Shown piece after piece: positions 51,344 through 60,345 of a DNA stretch of 64,000 nucleotides. The translations under genes were made by a program, and so were the position numbers. The first letter of the stretch is position 1, and each line of letters opens with the position of its first letter. Below the pieces are notes generated by a model. The model was not told where the DNA came from and made no database searches. It worked only from the letters and a program-made list of their open reading frames with translations. Location: positions 56,825 to 120,824 of the forward strand of contig NZ_QVNQ01000016.1 in NCBI RefSeq assembly GCF_003432485.1, in the 5' to 3' direction. This stretch comes from Actinomadura spongiicola. GTDB lineage: Bacteria; Actinomycetota; Actinomycetes; Streptosporangiales; Streptosporangiaceae.

Positions 51344-52693
51344 ATGCACGACGACCCGCTCAAGACCACGGCGTCCACCCGGCTCACGGCGACGACGCCC
51401 ACCCCCGCGGACGAGGTGGCACGGATCTGCGCCGAGCTCATCCGGTTCGACACCACGAATCGTGGTGAGGGGGTGGCTCACCCCGAGCGGCCCGCCGCCG
51501 AGTACGTCGCGGGGCTGCTGGACGAGACGGGCGTGCGGCCGATGATCGTGGAATCGGCGCCGGGCCGGGCGAGCGTGCTGGCCCGTGTCCCGGGGACCGA
51601 TCCGTCCGCCCCGGCGTTCCTGATCCACGGGCATCTCGACGTGGTGCCCGCCGATCCGGCGGAGTGGACCGTCCCACCGTTCTCCGGCGAGGTGCGCGAC
51701 GGGTGCGTGTGGGGACGCGGCGCGGTCGACATGAAAGGCAGCCTCGCGATGACCCTGGCGACCGTCCGGCGGCGGCTGCGGGAGGGACGGCGCACCCGGG
51801 GGGACCTGGTGCTGGCGTTTCTGGCCGACGAGGAGTGCACCGGCGACTACGGCTCCCGTTACGTCGCCCGCGAGCACCGCGCGTTCTTCGAGGGCTGCAC
51901 GGAGGCGATCAGCGAGTCGGGCGGGTTCAGCGTGGACGCGGGCGGGACGCGGATCTACCCGATCGCGACGGGTGAGCGCGGCACCATGTGGATGAGGCTG
52001 ACGGCACGCGGCACCGCCGGGCACGGGTCCAAGCCGGCGCCCGACAACGCCGTCGCGGAACTGGCGCACGCGGTGTCGCGCATCGCCGCCCACACGTGGC
52101 CGGTCCGGCTGACCTCGGGCGTCCGGGCCCTGCTCGACGGCCTTGCGGACGCGCTCGGCACCACCATCGACCATGACCGGCTGGACGCGGAGGCCGCGCG
52201 GCTCGGCGGCGTCGGCCGCCTGTTCACCGGCACGATCCGCAACTCGGCGAACCCGACGCGGCTCGACGCCGGGTACAAGGTCAACGTCGTGCCGGGCATG
52301 GCGACCGCCGAGGTCGACGGCCGGTACCTGCCCGGCACCGGCGCGGAGTTCCTCGCCACGGTGGACCGGCTCCTCGGCCCCAAGGTGACCCGCGAGTTCA
52401 TCAACTACGAGGAGGCCCCGGTCGCGGACCCGGCGGGCCCCACGTTCGCCGCGCTCGCCGACTCCCTGCGCGCCGAGGACCCGCTCGCCCGTCCCGTCCC
52501 CTACGTGATGGCGGGCGGCACCGACGCCAAGGCGTTCCATGACATCGGGATCACGAGCTTCGGCTTCGCGCCGCTGCTGCTCGGCCCGGAACTCGACTAC
52601 CTCGGGATGTTCCACGGTGTGGACGAGCGCGTCCCCCTGGACGCCCTCGCCTTCGGCACCCGAGTACTGGACCGTTTCCTCGACACCCGCTGA
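51344..52693 (+). CDS. M20-family zinc metallopeptidase / dipeptidase
   Basis: This 449-aa cytoplasmic enzyme of the M20/M25/M40 group (ArgE/DapE/CPG2-like) has metal-binding His in FLIHGHLDVVPADPAEW, bridging Asp in GRGAVDMKGSLAM, catalytic Glu in FLADEECTGDYGS, a dimerisation-domain His in GTAGHGSKPAPDNAV, and a terminal metal His in GMFHGVDERVPLDA. GGGGTGAAG precedes the ATG. Location beside a peptide importer on the opposite strand suggests use of imported peptides, but there is no shared operon. Confidence 0.92.
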   Translation: MHDDPLKTTASTRLTATTPTPADEVARICAELIRFDTTNRGEGVAHPERPAAEYVAGLLDETGVRPMIVESAPGRASVLARVPGTDPSAPAFLIHGHLDVVPADPAEWTVPPFSGEVRDGCVWGRGAVDMKGSLAMTLATVRRRLREGRRTRGDLVLAFLADEECTGDYGSRYVAREHRAFFEGCTEAISESGGFSVDAGGTRIYPIATGERGTMWMRLTARGTAGHGSKPAPDNAVAELAHAVSRIAAHTWPVRLTSGVRALLDGLADALGTTIDHDRLDAEAARLGGVGRLFTGTIRNSANPTRLDAGYKVNVVPGMATAEVDGRYLPGTGAEFLATVDRLLGPKVTREFINYEEAPVADPAGPTFAALADSLRAEDPLARPVPYVMAGGTDAKAFHDIGITSFGFAPLLLGPELDYLGMFHGVDERVPLDALAFGTRVLDRFLDTR

Positions 52694-52705
52694 CACGGAC
52701 GACGG

Positions 52706-52759
52706 GACCGGGCGCGTTCCGTCGAGACCGGCCCCGACCTGCTGGTTTCGCGCCCGGTC
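52706..52759. repeat. Inverted repeat downstream of the M20 gene
   Basis: The 11-bp arms 52706-52716 and 52749-52759 (GACCGGGCGCG and its complement) are perfect, with a 32-nt loop. Possible weak terminator of the M20 gene; it directly precedes a TAGGGA hexamer used by the next gene. Confidence 0.35.
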
Positions 52760-52776
52760 GGGGTAGGGATCCGGTC

Positions 52777-53679
52777 GTGGACTTCTCCAGCGCGGCCGAC
52801 GAGCTCTACGGCGTCCGGCCCGCCGAGTTCGTGGCGACGCGCAAGCGGCTGGTCGAGGACGCGAAGGCGGCGGGCGACGCGCCGCTCGCCAAGCGCGTCG
52901 GCGCGCTGCGGCGCCCGACGCTGTCGGCGTGGGCGGTGAACCTGCTCGCCCGCTCCGCCGCGGACGAGCTGGGGCGGCTGCTGGACGTCGGCGACGAGAT
53001 CCGCGCGGCGTGGGGGTCGGGCGGCGGGCTCGGCGACCTGGAACAGCGCCGGGCCCGGCTCGTCGGGTCGCTGGTGCGGACGGCGGGCGACCTCGCGGCG
53101 GACGCGGGCAACCCGCTGCGCGAGCAGGCCGTCCGGGAGGTGGAGGACACCCTCCAGGCCGCCACCGTGGACGCCGGGATCGCCGACGAGGTGCGCGCGG
53201 GACGGTTGGCGCAGCCGCGCAGCCACACCGGCTTCGTCCCGGCCGGTTTCCCCCTGGCACCGCGTGAAGGGAAGCCACCGGCAGAACCCGAACCCGCGTC
53301 CGAAGAGAAGCCACCGCCGGACGCGAAGCCGAAGAAGAAGGCGGCGCCCGAGCGGGCCAGGTCGAACGTCACCCGGACGAGCGCGGCGCGGGCACGGCGG
53401 GCCGAGACCCTGCGGAGGCGGGCGGACGAGGCCGACCGGAAGCTCACCGAGCGCGAGGAGCGCGCGGACGCGGCGAAACGGGAGGCCGCGGATGCGTCCG
53501 CCAGGGTGGGTCGCCTCCGCCACGAACTGGAGCAGGCCGTCGCCGAACGGGACGCGGCGGACCGCCGGGCGGAGCGCGCCGAGGAGAACCGGGCCCGCGC
53601 CGAGGTGGCCGCCCGGGAGGCACGGGAGGCCGCCCGGGAGGCGCGCCGGGCCGCCGACCGCGACGCGCGCCACGGCTGA
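52777..53679 (+). CDS. Conserved actinobacterial protein with C-terminal coiled coil
   Basis: This 300-aa protein has an N-terminal globular part: DELYGVRPAEFVATRKRLVEDAKAAGDAPLAKRVGALRRPTLSAWAVNLLARSAADEL, a pattern found in many unannotated actinobacterial proteins. A Pro/Lys/Glu-rich linker (about 165-195) follows, then a long charged, Ala/Arg/Glu-rich helix (about 200-300) predicted to be a coiled coil. No enzyme motif is seen. GTG 52777 is 7 nt after TAGGGA, so a leaderless mRNA is likely. Function unknown. Confidence 0.8.
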   Translation: MDFSSAADELYGVRPAEFVATRKRLVEDAKAAGDAPLAKRVGALRRPTLSAWAVNLLARSAADELGRLLDVGDEIRAAWGSGGGLGDLEQRRARLVGSLVRTAGDLAADAGNPLREQAVREVEDTLQAATVDAGIADEVRAGRLAQPRSHTGFVPAGFPLAPREGKPPAEPEPASEEKPPPDAKPKKKAAPERARSNVTRTSAARARRAETLRRRADEADRKLTEREERADAAKREAADASARVGRLRHELEQAVAERDAADRRAERAEENRARAEVAAREAREAAREARRAADRDARHG

Positions 53680-53974
53680 ACCGCCGGACGCCGGTCGGGA
53701 ACGGCCGCCCCGGAGCGATGAGTTTTCTTCGGGTCGCGGGTCTGTATCGGGTGACGGGGGCGGGGCCGTCCGGACGGACGACCCCGGCGGGGATGCCGCC
53801 GCGCTCTTCCTCCGGGCGCCCGAAGCGCGTCGGGCGGCCCCGGCGCGGCGGTCCGGCGGCCGTGTCGTGGTCGTCGCGGAAGACCACGACACGGTCGCCG
53901 GCGCGTCCCGGCACCGGGCCGCCGAAGATCGCCGAGTTACGCTGAGCTTCCCATCTCCGGCGAAAGGAGTGGCG
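53680..53974. other. Non-coding intergenic stretch with a hairpin
   Basis: I see no convincing gene in these 295 bases. A perfect 11-bp hairpin (53862-53872 with 53882-53892, loop 9 nt) lies near the end. TTACGCT at 53937-53943 may serve as the -10 of the next gene, which has a good AAAGGAG ribosome site. Confidence 0.5.
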
Positions 53975-54613
53975 ATGACGGTCGCCCCCGACGTCACCGC
54001 GATCGCCTCCGCGGAAGAGCTGCGCGAGATCCTCGGCGCGCCGATGCCACGGGCCGTCAAGAAGGAGCGCCTCAGGCTGCACGCCCGCGATCTGGACTGG
54101 CTCGCCAGCGCGCCGTTCTGCCTCATCGCCACGAGCGACGCCGAGGGCAACTGCGACGTCTCACCGAAGGGCGACCCGCCCGGGTTCGTCCACGTCATCG
54201 ACGACACGACGATCGCGATCCCCGACCGGCCCGGCAACCGCCGCGCCGACGGGTTCCTGAACATCCTGAGCAACCCGCACGTCGGGCTGCTGTTCCTGAT
54301 CCCGGGGCGCGGCGAGACCCTGCGGATCAACGGCCGGGCCACCCTCGTCCGGGACGCGCCGTTCTTCGACGAGATGATCGTCCAGGGGCATCGCCCGGCG
54401 CTCGCCCTGATCGTCGAGATCGAGCAGATCTTCTTCCACTGCGCCAAGGCGCTGATGCGCTCGAAGCTATGGAAGCCGGAAACCTGGGAGCCGGACGCGC
54501 TGCCGTCCCACGCCCGCATCATCAAGGACGTCCAGCAGCCCGAGCAGACCCTTGAGGAGTTGGAGCGTTACTACGCCGAGGCGACCTACGCGAAGGGGCT
54601 GTACAACACCTGA
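53975..54613 (+). CDS. Pyridoxamine 5'-phosphate oxidase-family FMN protein
   Basis: This 212-aa protein has a split-barrel flavin fold: CLIATSDAEGNCDVSPKGDPPGFVHVIDDTTIAIPDRPGNRRADGFLNILSNPHVGLLFLIPG, then TLRINGRATLVRDAPFF and EIEQIFFHCAKALMRSKLW. This matches the PPOX subfamily named for DR2398/MSMEG_1061-like proteins, not the PLP salvage enzyme PdxH. The substrate is unknown; members may reduce coenzyme-like or xenobiotic compounds. AAAGGAG lies upstream. Followed by a terminator hairpin shared with a convergent gene. Confidence 0.9.
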   Translation: MTVAPDVTAIASAEELREILGAPMPRAVKKERLRLHARDLDWLASAPFCLIATSDAEGNCDVSPKGDPPGFVHVIDDTTIAIPDRPGNRRADGFLNILSNPHVGLLFLIPGRGETLRINGRATLVRDAPFFDEMIVQGHRPALALIVEIEQIFFHCAKALMRSKLWKPETWEPDALPSHARIIKDVQQPEQTLEELERYYAEATYAKGLYNT

Positions 54614-54624
54614 GCAGGACGTGT

Positions 54625-54653
54625 CGACCCCCGCGCCCGTCGCGCGGGGGTCG
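54625..54653. terminator. Bidirectional hairpin terminator
   Basis: A perfect 12-bp stem (54625-54636 with 54642-54653) around CCGTC lies between the convergent PPOX and DUF5302 genes, 11 nt after the first stop and 28 nt from the second. Confidence 0.75.
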
Positions 54654-54681
54654 CGGGTCGTCGCGGCGGACCGTGTCCGGG

Positions 54682-54870
54682 TCAGCCGCTCTTCCGGCGA
54701 AACTGCCGCTGGTGGTCGGCACGACCGTGCGTGCCGCGCACCTTGGAGCCGCCCTTGCCGGACTTGCCGTCGTTCTTGCCCGCCTCTTCGCGCTTGCGTT
54801 CCAGGGCCTCCCGGAACTTGCGCTTCACGTCGTCCTCGCCGTGTTCGGGTTCTCCGGACGAGTCGGTCAT
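54682..54870 (-). CDS. DUF5302 small basic protein
   Basis: This 62-aa protein begins MTDSSGEPEHGEDDVKRKFR and ends RGTHGRADHQRQFRRKSG. It matches the small, highly charged actinobacterial DUF5302 family: an acidic N-terminus, a Lys/Arg-rich helix and a conserved KSGKGG-x-KVRGTHG-type block. Function unknown. GGAGG 5 nt before the ATG supports this start over an upstream ATG at 54936. Confidence 0.8.
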   Translation of the reverse strand: MTDSSGEPEHGEDDVKRKFREALERKREEAGKNDGKSGKGGSKVRGTHGRADHQRQFRRKSG

Positions 54871-55005
54871 GCGGACCTCCAGCTCTTGTAGGGCACCCCT
54901 AGCCTCACATACCCCGCGGAACGTGGCCATCCGCACACGCAGTGAAGATCATCACGGGAGATTCCGTATAAACCGGCCAACAATGGTCGATCTCTCCTAG
55001 GGTTT

Positions 55006-56400
55006 GTGCCCGTGGATCCGCAGAAACCGCAGGCAGAGCCCGGTCATCCGCCGCTGGAGGCGCTCGCCGTCCAGCCGCTGCTGAACCGCGACTACGAGTC
55101 CCGTCCCGCCGTCTTCTTCGCCCGGCTCCGCGAGGAGTACGGGCCGGTGGCGCCGGTGGACGTGCTCGGGGTGCCGTCGTGGCTCGTCATCGGCTACTCG
55201 CAGACCCTCGACGTGCTGCGCGACACCCGGGGGATCTGGAGCAGGAGGGTCGACACCTGGCGCGCGTACCGGGAGGGCGCCGTCCCCGCGGACTGGCCGA
55301 TGCTGCCGGTCGTCGAGTCCGACAGCTCGGCGTTCCGCGACGGCGCCGACTCCACCCGGCTGCGCGGCGCCTGGAGCGCGGCCCTGCGCCCGTTCCAGAA
55401 CCGTACCCGCGACGAGGCCAAGGAGCTGGAGCGGGCCGTCCGCCGGTACGCCGACGAGCTGATCACGGTCATCGCGGAGGGGGGACGCACCGGTGGGGCC
55501 GACCTGTCGGCGCAGTACGCGCGTCCGCTCCCGCTGATGGTCATCGGGCGGCTGCTCGGCGAGGGCGCGGACGGCGACGACGAGCTGATCATCGACCTGT
55601 GGCGGATCCTGGACGCCGGGCCCGAGGCGCACGAGGCGTCGGAACGCCTCGTCGCCCGGGTCGCGGGGGTGTGCGCGGACCGGACGGCCGTCCCGGGAGA
55701 GGACCTGCCGTCGTTCATGCTGGCCGCCGTGCCCGACCTGACCGCCGCCGAGCTGACCCGCGAGATGGCGATGATGACGGGCCTGGTCGGCGATGTGACC
55801 GGAACGCTGATCTGCAACACCATCACCGAGATCCTGATCGGCGAGACCGGCGCCCGCGACAGCATGTCGGCGGGAATGATCCAGGAGGCGATCAACCGGG
55901 CGGCGGCCGCGAACCCGCCGATGGCGAATCTGGCGTTCCGGTGGGCGAGGTCGGACGTGCGCCTCGGCCGGTTCGAGATCGCGGCCGGCGACCCGGTCCT
56001 GGTGTCGCCCGCCGCCGCGCACCTGGATCCGGCGTTCACCCGGACCTCCGCGCCCGACTCGATCTACAGCTCCCGCGCGCACCTGGCGTGGGGCGCGGGC
56101 CCGCACGCCTGCCTCGGCCGCGAACTCGCCACCACGATCACGACGATCGCGGTGGAGCGGCTGTTCGACCGGTTCTCCGGGCTGCGGCTCGCGCTGCCCG
56201 CCGACCAGCTTCCGTGGCGCTCGTCCCCCCTCATGCGGGGGCTGCGGTCCCTGCCGGTCACCTACGAGCTGGCGAACGACCCGGCTCCCGTCCCGGCCAC
56301 CGCCGCGGAGGAGGAGCCGGAGCGGAACGGTTCCGCCGGGGACGAGTCGACCTCGTTGGTACGCCGCGTCCTACGGATGATGCGCCTGTCGCAGTCCTGA
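55006..56400 (+). CDS. Atypical cytochrome P450 lacking the EXXR motif
   Basis: This 464-aa P450 has the heme Cys in AWGAGPHACLG (Cys369) and an I-helix segment GLVGDVTG (259-266). The K-helix EXXR motif, nearly universal in P450s, is replaced by E294-A-I-N297 followed by Arg298. Loss of EXXR is known in the Streptomyces CYP157 group, so it need not mean inactivity. The C-terminal 50 residues form an acidic then basic tail. GTG 55006 is used; GTG 55012 lies 8 nt after TAGGGT and may be the true leaderless start. No ferredoxin or conservon (roadblock, DUF742, GTPase) genes are adjacent. Confidence 0.88.
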   Translation: MPVDPQKPQAEPGHPPLEALAVQPLLNRDYESRPAVFFARLREEYGPVAPVDVLGVPSWLVIGYSQTLDVLRDTRGIWSRRVDTWRAYREGAVPADWPMLPVVESDSSAFRDGADSTRLRGAWSAALRPFQNRTRDEAKELERAVRRYADELITVIAEGGRTGGADLSAQYARPLPLMVIGRLLGEGADGDDELIIDLWRILDAGPEAHEASERLVARVAGVCADRTAVPGEDLPSFMLAAVPDLTAAELTREMAMMTGLVGDVTGTLICNTITEILIGETGARDSMSAGMIQEAINRAAAANPPMANLAFRWARSDVRLGRFEIAAGDPVLVSPAAAHLDPAFTRTSAPDSIYSSRAHLAWGAGPHACLGRELATTITTIAVERLFDRFSGLRLALPADQLPWRSSPLMRGLRSLPVTYELANDPAPVPATAAEEEPERNGSAGDESTSLVRRVLRMMRLSQS

Positions 56401-56507
56401 GCGGACGCGCCCCGGAACGGGCCACCGGGCGGCCGTGATGTTTGGGCACACCCGCCCGGGAACGTTTCGCTCACCGGCACGGAAGACGCGCGGGGAGGAC
56501 GAAAACG

Positions 56508-56915
56508 ATGCCAGACAAGAGCGACAAGCACGGCGCCAAGTTGGACGAGGAGCTCAGCCGCGAGACGCACGGCATGGTCAGTGGCGGCCATCCCACGCAC
56601 GCCGAGGAGTTCAAGGAGACCGAGCCGTTCTCCGACGACTATCCCGCGGACCCGACCGCGGCGTCCGCGGGGAACCGCGAGGGTTCACCGCCCGGGATGA
56701 GCGCGCGGGACGTCGAGGGCCGCAGCGCCCTGGCCCGGATGCTGGCCGGCGTCCGGTATCCGGCGCGGCCGAACGAGCTGGTCAGGCACGCCGCCGAGGG
56801 CGGCGCGCCCGACGAGGCCGTCGAGCGGTTGCGGACGCTGCCGAAACGCGAGTACGAGAACGTCGCCGACGTGGCCGAGGAACTCGGCTACGGCCGCGAG
56901 GAACGCCGCTACTGA
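56508..56915 (+). CDS. DUF2795-domain protein
   Basis: This 135-aa protein has an unstructured, charged N-terminal half with conserved MVSGGHPTHAEEFKETEPFSDD. The DUF2795-like C-terminal half is LARMLAGVRYPARPNELVRHAAEGGAPDEAVERLRTLPKREYENVADVAEELGY, resembling small helical actinobacterial proteins. Function is unknown. GGGGAGGA precedes the ATG. It ends in a strong bidirectional terminator. Confidence 0.82.
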   Translation: MPDKSDKHGAKLDEELSRETHGMVSGGHPTHAEEFKETEPFSDDYPADPTAASAGNREGSPPGMSARDVEGRSALARMLAGVRYPARPNELVRHAAEGGAPDEAVERLRTLPKREYENVADVAEELGYGREERRY

Positions 56916-56930
56916 CCGGCAGAGCGTCCG

Positions 56931-56978
56931 CACGACGACGGGGCCCGGCCGCGGCGGCGGCCGGGCCCCGTCGTCGTG
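56931..56978. terminator. 22-bp perfect hairpin, bidirectional terminator
   Basis: The arms 56931-56952 and 56957-56978 are perfect complements (22 bp) around GGCG. It lies between the convergent DUF2795 and FAD monooxygenase genes, and ends 1 nt from the latter's stop codon. There is no U-run. Confidence 0.8.
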
Positions 56979-56979
56979 G

Positions 56980-58545
56980 TCAGGACCTTCGCTCCTTCCA
57001 GGGGCGGTCGTCGCCGGTCACGTTCTCGACGTGCTGCGGCTCGTGGACGGCGCGGTCGGCGGGCGGCCCGCACCACCGGCCGAGGGCCTCGCGGATCGCC
57101 GCAGCCCGGCGGTCGGGCGCGGTCTCGTCCGTCGCCCACGCGATGTAGCCGTCAGGACGGACCAGTGCCGTCGTGCGGGTCGCGCCGCCCGCGAGGGCGC
57201 AGTGCACGCGTCCGGCCCACAGTTTCGTCGCCAGGTAGGTCACCGCCGGATCGTTCGCTCCGACGACCAGCACGAACAGCCCGTCGCGGAGCAGCGCGTA
57301 CAGCCGTCCCGGGCTACCGCCGAGCGGGACGTCCGGGGCGCGCCGCCCGGTGAGACGGTGCGCGCCGCGCGGCGCCGGGTAGGCGATGTCGACGCCGGAG
57401 ACGGTGCCCGCGAGCCGGCGCGCCACCGGCCGGGCGTGCGTCGCCGTCCACAGGCCCACGGTGCGCGCCCTGCGCAGCCACGGCTGCTCCAGAAGCGCGA
57501 ACCGCAGCAGCGCGCCGCTGCCGCGCACGACGAGCCGCCCGACCGGGTGCCGTTCCTCGTGGTAACTGTCGAGCAGCCAGGACGGCGCCCACCCCCACAG
57601 TTCCGCGGCCAGCTTCCAGCCGAGGTTCGCGGCGTCCTGCATCCCGGTGTTCATGCCCTGCCCGCCCGCCGGGGAGTGGACGTGCGCGGCGTCGCCCGCG
57701 AGGAACACCCGGCCCACCCGGTACTTCGGCACCTGCCGTTCGTCGCTGTGGAACCGGGACGTCCAGCGCGGTTCGCGCATGCCGTGGTCGGTGCCGAGGG
57801 CGCGGCGCGTCACCTCCCGCAACTCGTCCATGTCGACGGGCTCGGAGTCGGGCGCCTGGTGACGGCGGTTCCACGCGATCACCCGGTACCAGCCGTCCCC
57901 GAACGGCGCCAGGAACGCGAACGCGTCGCCGGACGAGTCGACGGTGAGGACGTCGTCGGGCGCGTCCCGGAGCCGGACGTCGGCGAGCATCATCGACCGC
58001 ACCGCCGCCTGGCCGGGGAACGGCACCCCGAGCAGGCGCCGGACGGTGCTGCGAACCCCGTCGGTCCCGACGACGTAGGAGGCGCGGCGGGTGCGGGTCC
58101 CGCCGCCCGGGTCGCGCACGTCGACGTCGACGCCCGCCGCGTCCTGGCGGAGCCCGACGACCTCCGCCCCGTGAACGATCTCCGCGCCCGCGTCCAGGGC
58201 CCGCCGCCTGAGGACGCGTTCCGTCTCGTACTGCGGCACGACCAGCAGGTACGGGAACCGGCTCGGCAGTCTGGACAGGTCGAGGGTGTTCCGCCCGAGG
58301 AGCCTCAGCTCGCTGACGGGCTCGCCCGCCGCGGTGAGGTCGTCCGCGAGGCCCCGCGCGTCGAGCAGCTCCAGTGTGCGCGCGTGGACGGCGAACGCCC
58401 GCGTCAGGTTGCTCGTCTCCTGTTCGCGGCGTTCCAGCACGGTACAACCGATCCCGGCCGCGGCCAGATCACCTGCCAGCAGGAGCCCGGTGGGACCCGC
58501 TCCTACGATCAGTACGTTCCCGGTCGGTTCACCGGTGGGCGACAT
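56980..58545 (-). CDS. FAD-dependent aromatic monooxygenase (PHBH fold)
   Basis: This 521-aa flavoprotein has the dinucleotide motif VLIVGAGPTGLLLAGDL, the DG motif YVVGTDGVRSTVRRLLG, and the GD motif VFLAGDAAHVHSPAGGQGMNTGMQDAANLGWKLA. A thioredoxin-like C-terminal domain follows, as in phenol hydroxylase and polyketide hydroxylase relatives (MhpA, RdmE). It probably hydroxylates an aromatic or polyketide substrate using NAD(P)H. It lies 69 nt downstream of the acyl-CoA ligase on the same strand and may share its transcript. Confidence 0.9.
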   Translation of the reverse strand: MSPTGEPTGNVLIVGAGPTGLLLAGDLAAAGIGCTVLERREQETSNLTRAFAVHARTLELLDARGLADDLTAAGEPVSELRLLGRNTLDLSRLPSRFPYLLVVPQYETERVLRRRALDAGAEIVHGAEVVGLRQDAAGVDVDVRDPGGGTRTRRASYVVGTDGVRSTVRRLLGVPFPGQAAVRSMMLADVRLRDAPDDVLTVDSSGDAFAFLAPFGDGWYRVIAWNRRHQAPDSEPVDMDELREVTRRALGTDHGMREPRWTSRFHSDERQVPKYRVGRVFLAGDAAHVHSPAGGQGMNTGMQDAANLGWKLAAELWGWAPSWLLDSYHEERHPVGRLVVRGSGALLRFALLEQPWLRRARTVGLWTATHARPVARRLAGTVSGVDIAYPAPRGAHRLTGRRAPDVPLGGSPGRLYALLRDGLFVLVVGANDPAVTYLATKLWAGRVHCALAGGATRTTALVRPDGYIAWATDETAPDRRAAAIREALGRWCGPPADRAVHEPQHVENVTGDDRPWKERRS

Positions 58546-58614
58546 CCCGCTCCCCTTTCGGCTCTACAGCGGCACGGCCCCGTTCTCGGAACAGTTCCCC
58601 GTAACCACCGGACT

Positions 58615-60213
58615 TCACAGGATCCGGCGATCGCGTCCCGCCCATTCCTTTTCGCGCAGCTGGAACTTCTGAACCTTCCCGGTGGACGTCTTCGGCAGCG
58701 CCGCCACGAACTCCACCGCGTCGGGAGCCTTGAAGCGGGCGAGGCTCCCGCGGACGTGCTCGACCAGGTCGGCCTCGGTGACGGCGTGCCCGTCGCGGAG
58801 CACCACGAACGCCTTGGGACGTTCACCCCACGTGTCGTCCGGTATCGCGACGACGGCGACCTCCAGCACCGCCGGATGCGAGTCGATCGCGCGTTCCACC
58901 TCCACCGTGGAGATGTTCTCGCCGCCGGAGATGATGATGTCCTTGGACCGGTCGCGCAGCTCGACGTAGCCGTCGGGGTGACGGACGCCGAGGTCGCCGG
59001 AGTGGAACCAGCCGCCCCGGAACGCGTGCGCGGTCGCCTCCTCGTCCCGGTGGTAGCCCTTCATCACGTTGTTGCCCCGCATGACGATCTCGCCGAGCGT
59101 CTCACCGTCCGGGGGAACGTCGTTCATGTCGTCGTCGACGACGCGCAGACCGTCCGTCTGGATCATGCCGACGCCCTGCCGGGCCAGCAGCCGGGCCCGG
59201 TCGGACGTCGGCAGCTCGGGCCAGCCGGGCTGCGGCTCGCACACCGAGTACGGTCCGTAGGTCTCGGTCAGCCCGTACACGTGCACGATGTCCGCGCCGA
59301 GCCCCTCCATCTGCGCGATGATCGTCGGGCTGGGCGGCGCGCCCGCCGTCGTCACGGTCAGCGGCCGCTCCAGCGGACGCGCCTGCGCCGCGTTCGCGAT
59401 CGTCACCAGGACCGTCGGGGCGCCGTTGAGATGCGTGACGCCCTCGGCGTCGATGAGCCGCCACACTTCACCGGCGACGACGGCGCGCAGGCACACCTGC
59501 GTCCCGCCGACCGCGGCGAGCGCCCACGGCGTGCACCAGCCGTTGCAGTGGAACATCGGCAGCGTCCACAGGTACACGCTGGCGGAGGAGTGCCGCGAGT
59601 GGACGACCCCGCCGAGCGCGTTCAGATACGCCCCCCGGTGCGTGTACACGACGCCCTTCGGCCGTCCCGTCGTCCCGGACGTGTAGTTGATCGAGATGGC
59701 GGCGTTCTCGTCGTCCACGCCCCAGGGCAGCGGGTCGTCCGACCCGCGCGCCAGCAGCTCCGCGTAGGTCACGCCGCCCACCTCGGGGTCAGGTTCCGCG
59801 CCGACCGCGGGAACGGTCACGACCTGCGGCAACGAGCCCGCGAGCGGCGACACCGACCCGTGCAGGCCCGCGTCGACGACCAGGGCCTTCGCCCCGGAAT
59901 GGCCGAGGATGTAGCGGATCTCCTCGGCCGCGAGCCGCGTGTTGATCGCGACGAGGACCGCCCCGGCGAGCGGGACGCCGAAGTGCGCCACCAGCAACTC
60001 GGGGACGTTCGGCGCGAGGTAGGCGACCCGGTCGCCCGGCCCGATCCCCGAGGCCCGCAGCGCGTGCGCCAGCCGGGTCGCCTCGGCGGCGAACCCGGCG
60101 TAGGTGACGCGGCGGTCCCCGTAGGCGTACGCCGTCCCGCCGGGGAACACCTCCGCCGACCGGTCGAGGAACGCCAGCGGCGTGAGCGCCGTGTAACCCG
60201 GGCCGTTGTCCAT
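58615..60213 (-). CDS. AMP-dependent acyl-CoA synthetase
   Basis: This 532-aa adenylate-forming enzyme has the P-loop INYTSGTTGRPKGVVYTHRG, motif VYGLTETYGPYSVCEP, WFHSGDLGVRHPDGYVELRDRSKDIIISGGENIS, and the catalytic Lys in LPKTSTGKVQKFQLRE. The pattern is that of the medium/long-chain acyl-CoA ligase group (FadD-like, with LPMFHCNGW). GGAGG precedes the ATG. It could activate fatty or aryl acids; the specificity is not readable. Probably co-transcribed with the FAD monooxygenase. Confidence 0.92.
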   Translation of the reverse strand: MDNGPGYTALTPLAFLDRSAEVFPGGTAYAYGDRRVTYAGFAAEATRLAHALRASGIGPGDRVAYLAPNVPELLVAHFGVPLAGAVLVAINTRLAAEEIRYILGHSGAKALVVDAGLHGSVSPLAGSLPQVVTVPAVGAEPDPEVGGVTYAELLARGSDDPLPWGVDDENAAISINYTSGTTGRPKGVVYTHRGAYLNALGGVVHSRHSSASVYLWTLPMFHCNGWCTPWALAAVGGTQVCLRAVVAGEVWRLIDAEGVTHLNGAPTVLVTIANAAQARPLERPLTVTTAGAPPSPTIIAQMEGLGADIVHVYGLTETYGPYSVCEPQPGWPELPTSDRARLLARQGVGMIQTDGLRVVDDDMNDVPPDGETLGEIVMRGNNVMKGYHRDEEATAHAFRGGWFHSGDLGVRHPDGYVELRDRSKDIIISGGENISTVEVERAIDSHPAVLEVAVVAIPDDTWGERPKAFVVLRDGHAVTEADLVEHVRGSLARFKAPDAVEFVAALPKTSTGKVQKFQLREKEWAGRDRRIL

Positions 60214-60345
60214 CGGGAGCCTCCGGTGCCGTCGGCCGGGGCCCGCCGCTCGCCCGAGCACCGCACCCCCGGCGATGATGTGACCTGCGTCTCAAGCATC
60301 GCACGCGGGCGACGGCGCCGCGGCGGACTCGTCACGGCGCGTCGG

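Noticed and set aside
55006..56400. Conservon (cvnA-E) operon
   Set aside because: The P450 resembles conservon-type P450s in lacking EXXR, but no roadblock, DUF742 or small GTPase gene lies in the window.
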